Below, piece by piece: positions 57,601 to 64,000 of a stretch of DNA of 64,000 nucleotides (positions are counted from its first letter, which is position 1; each line of letters starts with the position of its first letter). The notes under the pieces are model-generated. The model had not been told where the DNA came from. It searched no databases and worked only from the letters and a program-made list of their open reading frames with translations. The stretch spans positions 34,922,042-34,986,041 of the forward strand of contig CM060734.1 in the NCBI GenBank assembly GCA_030704615.1, in the 5' to 3' direction. Source of the DNA: Takakia lepidozioides (taxonomy: Eukaryota > Streptophyta > Takakiopsida > Takakiales > Takakiaceae). A program made the translations under genes and the position numbers.

Positions 57601-59330
57601 AACATCAATATATGAATCGAGACCTTTGTTTTGTTATGTTTTGTTTTGTTTTGTAGCGTCGTTGAGATCTCCCAAACCGCGGGGCCCCAGCGCGGGTGCT
57701 TGATGCCGTTGGAAAGCCCTCGACGAGGAGGGGTGCACCGGCTTGGTCTCATGATTTTTGGACAAGCGGTGAGGGGGATGTGGAATTCCAAGTACTTTTG
57801 GTCGCTGGAAATTCACAAAAAATAGCAAAAATGGCAAAGTGGGCATTCCTGGGACAATGGTTGGAGCCTCGACGGGAGAGATATCAAGGGAAAGGTCTCC
57901 GGTTCAAATCTGGTCGTAGGCTCTGTGGAAAAAAACTTACTTAGATGACATTGGACACTTGGGCCAATGGCAAAGGCTACCCTAGAGGTTGCATTTGGGC
58001 CTCGACATAGGAAACGCACTTTGATACATAGGGGATTGCACTTGGACTTAGATGACATTGGACACTTGGGCCAACGGCATAGGCTACCCTAGTCAAGAGA
58101 TGAAGCAAGACATTTGTTTTGTTTTGTTTTGTAGCGTTAAGATGTCCCGAACCGCAAGGCCCCAGCGCTGGTGCTTGGTACCGTTGGAAAGCCCTCGACG
58201 AGGAGGGGTGCACCGGCTTGGTCTCATGATTTTTGGACATGCGGTGTGGGAGATACGGAATTCCAAGTACTTTTGGTCCCGGGAAATTCACAAAAAATAG
58301 CAAAAATGGCAAAGTGGGCATTCCTGGGACAATGGTTGGAGCCTCGACGGGAGAGATATCAAGGGAAAGGTCTCCGGTTCAAATCTGGTCGTAGGCTTTG
58401 TGGAAAAAAACTTACTTAGATGACATTGGACACTTGGGCCAACGGCAAATGCTACCCTAGAGGTTGCATTTGGGCCTCGACATAGAAAATGCACGTTGAT
58501 ACATAGGGGATTGCACTTGGACTTAGATGACACTGGACACTTGGGCCAACGGCATAGGCTACCCTAGAGGTTGCATTTGGGCCTCGACATAGGAGACGCA
58601 CTTGCATACATAGGGGATTGTACTTGGGCTTAGATGACACTTGACACTTGGGCCAACGGCATGGGCTACCCTAGTCAATATATGAAGCGAGACGTTTGTT
58701 TTGTTGTGTTTTGTTTTATGTGTTTTGTCACGTTGAGATATCCCAAACCGCAAGGCCCCAGCCTTGGTGCTTGGTACCGTTGGAAAGCCCTCGGTGAGGA
58801 GGGGTGCACGGGCTTGGTCTCATGATTTTTGGACTGCGGTGTGGGAGATGTCGAATATCAAGTACTTTTGGTCGCTGGAAATTCGCAAAAAATATGAAAG
58901 TGGGCTTTCCTGGCACAATGATCGGAGCCTCGACGAGAGAGATATCAAGGAAAAAGTCTTCGATTCAAATCTGGTCGTAGTAGGCTCTATGGAAGAAAAA
59001 TGATGAGATACGTATGGCTAAAACGAATTTCAAGTACTTTTGGTCACTGGACAATGATTGGAGCCTCCACAAGAGAGATATCAAAGGAAAGGTTTCCGGT
59101 TCAAATCTGGTCGTAGGCTCTGTGGAAAAAAAATGATTAGATATGACTTGCTTCATATATTGATGCATTTGGACTTAGATGACACTTGACACTTGGGCCA
59201 ACGGCACAGGCTACCCTAGTCAGTATATGAAGCGAGACGTTTGTTTTGTTTTATTTTGTTTTGTCACGTTGAGATGTCCCGAACCGCAAGGCTCCAACCC
59301 TGGTGCTTGGTACCGTTGGGAAGGAGAAAT
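57600..59330 (+). repeat. hierarchical tandem array with tRNA-like (SINE) units
   Basis: A unit of about 490-580 bases recurs. Each starts with TTTGTTTTGTTTTG repeats, then a GCCCCAGC-rich stretch, CTTGGTCTCATGATTTTTGG, and a tRNA-like part. That part has GGGACAATGGTTGGAGCC as A-box and TCCGGTTCAAATCTGGTC as B-box with a good T-arm stem. B-boxes lie at 57901-57911, 58376-58386, 58962-58972 and 59098-59108. Between units is a second-tier repeat of about 105 bases (TTAGATGACA ... CACTTGGGCCAACGGCA), present two to three times. Many overlapping ORFs here are by-products of the repeat. Confidence 0.75.
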
Positions 59331-62300
59331 AAAAGAGAGACCACTGGACCACCTGAGGCTCCTCATGATATACTTAGTGCTTCAGAAAATAAATATGGAT
59401 ACTCTAATGTAGGGTGCACTACAATCTCAGATCCTGCTTTCCACCACTTTGAAGATGAGATTTGTTCTTGTGGTGATAGGATGTTTTCTTGGAAAGATTC
59501 TAGTGTCTGGTGACAGTGGATGGAAATCAGAGTGCTGTCCTAATTTTGGGTTTGGGTGGTGGAGCTTCTCCAAAGCTTGAAGATGGAAGTGAATACGAAT
59601 TTTAATGAGCTTGATGAGAGGGGCAGCCCTGTGCACGAGTTTGTTCAGCATCTTAAATTTAGACATGTTTGTTTGTTTCTCGTATCTAACAAGGAGCCGT
59701 GCCTCGTCACTTTTTTAATTTTTCGACCTTTTTTCTCATGTTGGAAAGCCATAAAAGCAACATGTTCCTCTCCCATTCCTACACTCAACCATGTGGAATA
59801 ATAATACAATGAATATGGAATATTCTATATAGAATATTCTTATTCCATCCTTTGATATTTTGACTATGGACCCTAAGATTAGACGAATCACAATTTTTTT
59901 TGTTTTTTTTGGGTACCCTTATTTAAGTGTTGTGCATATAAAATTGTTCCTATGCATATCTAAAATTTGCATGCACGCATACATTCCTCCATATGCATGC
60001 ATTTGTGTGTGCATATAGTATAGGCTACCTCTTCACCATAAAACTTAAAAATAACAATAGTCAACTCATGGGAGTATATTAATTTAAACATTCATTCAAA
60101 ACCTTAAAGTACGAGTTTTCCATATCAGATATACAAATGATAATTTTCTGTAGAAACAAGCAACATAGAAAAGAATTCAGTATAAATAAACTATACTTAA
60201 GAAATTCACACACTTATAGCGTTTGGTGATGGTCAAACTTCAAAGTAATACAATAACACTCTCACATGTAGGAAGATATCGCGGCTTGGTCTACGGGTAC
60301 GTTGCCTCTCATCGCCTCTTAGTAATCATTCGCTATATTTATTTATTTCTACTTAAAAGCCTCGAAGAGTTTTTTTTTTTTTTTGGTTGGGTAGGTCTTA
60401 GAATCAAAGGCAAAATTGGCTCAAATAACAAAAGCTCTCAGACTTTTTAGAGATACTAGGTAAACATCTAAATTTTAGAGTTAATATTTTAAAAAATCTT
60501 TATGACTCTTGCTCCCAATGAGTAAAAAATTAGTCATACAATTATTTGATGATGGTGTAGACACATTTTCTTGGGCATGTAATGGTTTTGTAGGCCATTT
60601 ATAGCATCCAAGTACACTCCAAGCTATAAAGGCAGTCATGACACATGTATGCGGTATAACTCTGTCCAATGAGTTTCATAGAACAGAGATCAAATGCAAG
60701 GATAACTATGCATTATACAACCCAACACATTGGAACATGTTGAATGTGTGGCGACTATCTAATGAGACTCAATTAAAAAAGACACATACATCAATATTTG
60801 ATGAATCTACAATAGCCGACATGTTTTATGCGATTTCTCATATAAGACGTAGTTGTATTTTTGTGTAAGATGCAAATGGATTGATGAAACGGGTAATAAA
60901 ATAACAATAATTATTTCAGCATTGATCCACATGTTATCGAAAGAGCATAATGTTGGAGTACAACTAGAATGACGAGACACCTCTACATATATATTGGGAT
61001 GAAGGGAAATGATTTTCTCAATATTGCCACTTTTAAGTTTTTGGGTTATCTACGGCTATGAAGATACATTCATCATCATTTATCATTTGTAAACGTGTTC
61101 ATTCACTAAGGATATTCCGTATCAATGATTTTTCACTAATGAATGCATTTTGGATCGTATGTATCTTGAGCTTTCAGATTATGATTTATAAGTCAAATAA
61201 GACCTCGGCCGCACTGGTGGCTAACTAGCCACTACTAGCTGTGGCTGACTAAACCATGACTACTTAGCCGTGGCTAGAGGGCAACTGCACAGAGTGGCTA
61301 AAGTAAGCAGGTTAGGGAAAGTTAAGTCCCTGCTGTCCCGCAAACGTCGTCCTCGGTCCCGTGCGCATGCCCAGATTGGACACCGCAGAGGGGCTTGTCT
61401 TGCACAACAATTTAAAAAATCAAGAAAAAGGGGGGAGGGATGATGATTGAGTGGGATGGAGTCCCAATTGCTAAAGAAAGAAGTGACAAGGGCTCACAAC
61501 CTTGCCGCCATTGAAACAAAGCTTGATGGTTCATGTGGATAGGCAAATATACTAAGAGGAGAAGTTAGTCACCGAAGCTTGCATGAAGAAATTCATCAAA
61601 ATGTTTCGGTTAGTGATTTTCCAAATGAATGCACTAATTTTGGCTAATCTTTTCTTGCTTTTAGATACTTTTTCAAATTGATTTCCAATTGACAACTTCA
61701 CAAGATTATACAAGAAAAGGTTTGACCACTTATTTTGCAATTTATCTGGAGAAGACTTAGTAGGAGTTACAGGCCACGAATACCCAAATTAACCAAAGAA
61801 GGGCGAAATGAGATTGTCCATCCATGACCATCTCCTTTGGGTCAAACTAGGGGGATGTTGAGGAACCAAGAAATGCTTGAATCAGTGTTGGGCGGTTATT
61901 TATATAAACAAAGAACAGTAGGTTCCGATTCTAATTGAATGAGGCATTTGAAAGACCTTGCGAAGGTGGTTCTTTACCATTGAGTATCTTTTAGAGAACC
62001 TGTGGTTACGGGTTTTTGGGAGTATGGCACATGAGGTTATGAGGCGGAGGTGGTTATCTCAACATCTTATTAGAAAAGTTCTAAAGCGTGGTTTTCTCAA
62101 AGTTACCCTCCCCCTTTCCTCAACAGCCCGTTATGTCTCTTTGATTCCATAATATACTTACATTCAACATTTACCAAAATTTATATTCATGACACAACAC
62201 AATCAGAACAGCATTGATTAAGCATACCACATACCACCTAATAACTGCTGTACAAAAGAAATAACCTCCACAAATCCTCCGGTTATATAAACAGATATGA

Positions 62301-62590
62301 GCCGGTGTTCATGCAAATAGATGCAAAGCTTTTTTCGGATCTGTGTGTGATCTTTCGGAGTTCTTCAAATTCTAGTGACGACAAAGTCGGAACTGGTTTT
62401 AGCAAAGGGGAGAATATGCTCTCTTTCTTTCGTCGTTCATTTCGTTTCGTTACGGCGCCAATTTCCGAGCTATGTATGTCAATGCGCACTTGCATCATAT
62501 GCGCGGCAGGTGTGTGGAATGGAGGGTTTGGGGATGTGCGAGCAAATGATGCTGAAAGATGTGAAGGCAGACATGACACGAGAAAAGGAC
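59331..62590. other. no supported gene; isolated hAT-type end
   Basis: Short frames at 59,400-59,800 and 60,638-60,868 are unrecognised. A GTGGCTA-rich segment at 61,205-61,300 has several inverted copies of TAGCCAC/GTGGCTA. At about 61,885-61,900 the sequence CAGTGTTGGGCGGTTATT matches the end of the hAT element at 12-13 kb; no partner end is seen. Confidence 0.4.
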
Positions 62591-62599
62591 ATTTGAGGT

Positions 62600-63029
62600 C
62601 ATTGATAGCTTCAGCTTCTACAACACTGTCGATGTTCTCTAGTCCTCTCTATCACGATGGCCCTCAGGTGAGAAGTGCTCCTATGCATTTGGGTTAAATT
62701 TGAGATTGTGATCACCTTTCAGTTCATTGCAAAGCTTCGCAGAATCTTGTTGTCAAGTGCAAGCCACACCTGAGACTAGACAATCCTGGCTTATGGCTCT
62801 AGTACCCTCTGCAGCGTGGTTGCAAATTGGTGAGGGTGTGTAACAGGTGAGGTTTGGGCTGCAGACTGTGAACCACGCAGTGTTGGTAGTTGGCTATGAT
62901 GTGGATGCCGAACCCCTTATTGGATTAGTAAAAATTTATGGGGTGCTGCCTTGGGATTGGATGGCTACTTCTATACGGAAATGGGCAAAAATATGTGTGG
63001 TATGTACTCTAATCTTAGCAGCTAATCAC
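62600..63029 (+). pseudogene. papain-type (C1) cysteine protease, C-terminal exons, frameshifted
   Basis: An upstream open stretch reads SSPLYHDGPQ and stops at a GT donor near 62,667, as the segment before the conserved GPVSVAID strand would. The main piece has [15 protein letters not shown], with the catalytic His in NHAV. After a one-base frameshift near 62,911 it reads [20 protein letters not shown] then [10 protein letters not shown], ending in TAA near 63,029. The catalytic Asn lies in KNLWG (family KNSWG). C1 proteases act in vacuoles or the secretory path. The frameshift and altered WG motifs suggest a pseudogene. The catalytic Cys part is not in the window. Confidence 0.7.
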
Positions 63030-63699
63030 TGCTATTTTAATAGTGTTAAAGAATAATACTTGTAGGAACACAAACAAGTTTCCAAGGCATGTGACCTCTT
63101 AAATATGTTAAACATGGGAACTATTTTCTAACTCTTCCTTCCTGTCTGATTCTGCAATAAATGTTTAGAAAGAGTAAACATATCCCTAATGTGGTGTAAA
63201 CATGTTGGATACGCATGGTTCAGGCGTGGCAACATGTGCATCCTATCCAATTGTTCCTGAAGACCTGAAGAAAAATTGAAGAAAAATGGATTTGGGTGGG
63301 TGAAAACTCAAGTAAATTATCAGTTATGTAAAATCCAATGCTTATTGGAGTTCTCCTTTCCAATATGCCACAAATGACATGGGTGGCATCTGAACTACTG
63401 AAATGCCACCTTGTCTAGAATGCTCAAAGTTGCAAACCCCGGTATGAAAGGAGCTTCCTACCTATGCACAACAAGTATGTCACTCCATCCCCAATTCATC
63501 CTCTTTTGCTTGTGTGTCATCTATCTCTTCATTCGGGACAGACAAGAATTTTGTGGCCATGAGTTTTCCACTCATCATCAGTGTAGCTGAATATTTCTTC
63601 AATTTGTTGTGCTCTTTGGAGTGGGTGTCTTACCATATGTGACAGTTTGTCAAGGATGGATCTTCCTTATTGGTTTTGATTCGGTGTTTCTCTGTACAG
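63030..63699. other. no supported gene
   Basis: This spacer between the protease remnant and the pyrophosphatase exon shows no exon I can support. It ends with an acceptor-like tctctgtacag at 63,689-63,699. Confidence 0.35.
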
Positions 63700-63786
63700 G
63701 CACATCTTCTTCTGTGTTTGTTTTGGTCTCTAGGTTGGCCTTATCATTGGTTTTGTGACTGAGTACTTCACCAGCAATACTTACCA
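63700..63786 (+). pseudogene. vacuolar H+-pyrophosphatase exon with in-frame TAG
   Basis: After the acceptor tctctgtacag the exon reads HIFFCVCFGL, TAG (63731-63733), then VGLIIGFVTEYFTSNTY, and ends at a GTATGT donor. This is a transmembrane segment of the V-PPase (AVP1 family), whose conserved form has GLWAGLIIGF[VI]TEYYTSN. The enzyme couples pyrophosphate hydrolysis to proton pumping into the vacuole. The TAG stands where the conserved Trp (TGG) is expected. Alternatively the AG of TAG is a splice acceptor and the exon starts at 63,734. No other V-PPase exon is seen before the window ends. Confidence 0.65.
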
Positions 63787-64000
63787 GTATGTTACTTCAT
63801 CTTTTTCCCAGTTGCTGAGGGTCTTTATAAGCTATGGCACTCTGATGTGCTGCCATGGATAACTAACTAGTGTAGAGCTTGTAAATGCATGGTCTTTTTA
63901 CACGGTGATTATTTCTGCTTTTGTGAGAAGTGGAAGTTGCCGACTGTCCTATTTTGAATGGGTATGATGGTATACAATGTTGATATCCTCTGCACGGTCG
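63787..64000. other. right edge, no supported gene
   Basis: If the V-PPase exon belongs to a gene, this is its next intron. No further exon (for example one with a VADSCRTGAATN-like motif) is seen before the end. Confidence 0.35.

Noticed and set aside
57600-59330. Many 60-90 codon ORFs on both strands
   Set aside because: They recur with the tandem repeat, overlap on both strands and contain the tRNA-like B-box, so they are by-products of the repeat.

Overview
The window reads as nuclear DNA of a land plant, most likely a fern or other seed-free vascular plant. The reasons are a long DYW-class PPR gene with nearly identical tandem repeats, organellar OSB-type sequence, a chromodomain Ty3/gypsy element, and a very high load of old, nested transposable elements. 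It is AT-rich outside genes and contains one 500-N assembly gap. The organism is an inference; nothing in the window proves the species.

Layout. 1-11.9 kb is the gene-bearing part. It has a PPR-DYW RNA-editing gene (minus, 1.9-4.3 kb), the 3' exons of an organellar ssDNA-binding (OSB-like) gene plus a decayed tandem copy of its PDF module (minus, 4.5-5.5 kb), three exon-like blocks at 8.7-9.6 kb and an unrecognised acidic ORF at 10.7-11.4 kb. 12.1-13.6 kb holds two adjacent hAT-like elements. 16.4-20.9 kb is a degraded plus-strand chromovirus (Ty3/gypsy) whose RT is interrupted by an array of small hairpins. 21.0-28.4 kb is an unrecognised plus-strand coding block. It has a hydrophobic leader segment, an unusually stop-poor 4-kb frame, a degenerate 144-bp (48-codon) repeat and, near its end, a captured PPR fragment. 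30.1-30.9 kb has a short chain of unrecognised ORFs that runs into the gap at 30,939-31,438.

32.5-40.9 kb is a Helentron/Helitron-type rolling-circle element. In order it has an RPA-like OB/zinc-ribbon module, an OTU-like protease module, three Myb/SANT-like repeats, the HUH half of Rep, then an inverted 2.3-kb segment carrying the Tyr half of Rep and the PIF1-type helicase, and finally an AP-type endonuclease on the original strand. A PIF/Harbinger remnant lies at 43.5 kb. 45-49 kb and 55.5-56.8 kb hold MULE-type transposase remnants. Between them sits a complete but dead minus-strand chromovirus (49,130-55,537) with TG..CA LTRs, a GTATG target-site duplication, a polypurine tract and a PBS candidate. 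57.6-59.3 kb is a tandem array built around a tRNA-like unit. 62.6-64 kb has broken exons of a papain-type cysteine protease and of a vacuolar H+-pyrophosphatase.

The PPR and OSB genes would both act in organelles, on RNA editing and on organellar DNA maintenance respectively. Almost everything else is mobile DNA. The most unusual parts are the many-module Helentron split by an inversion and the unrecognised 21-28 kb block.
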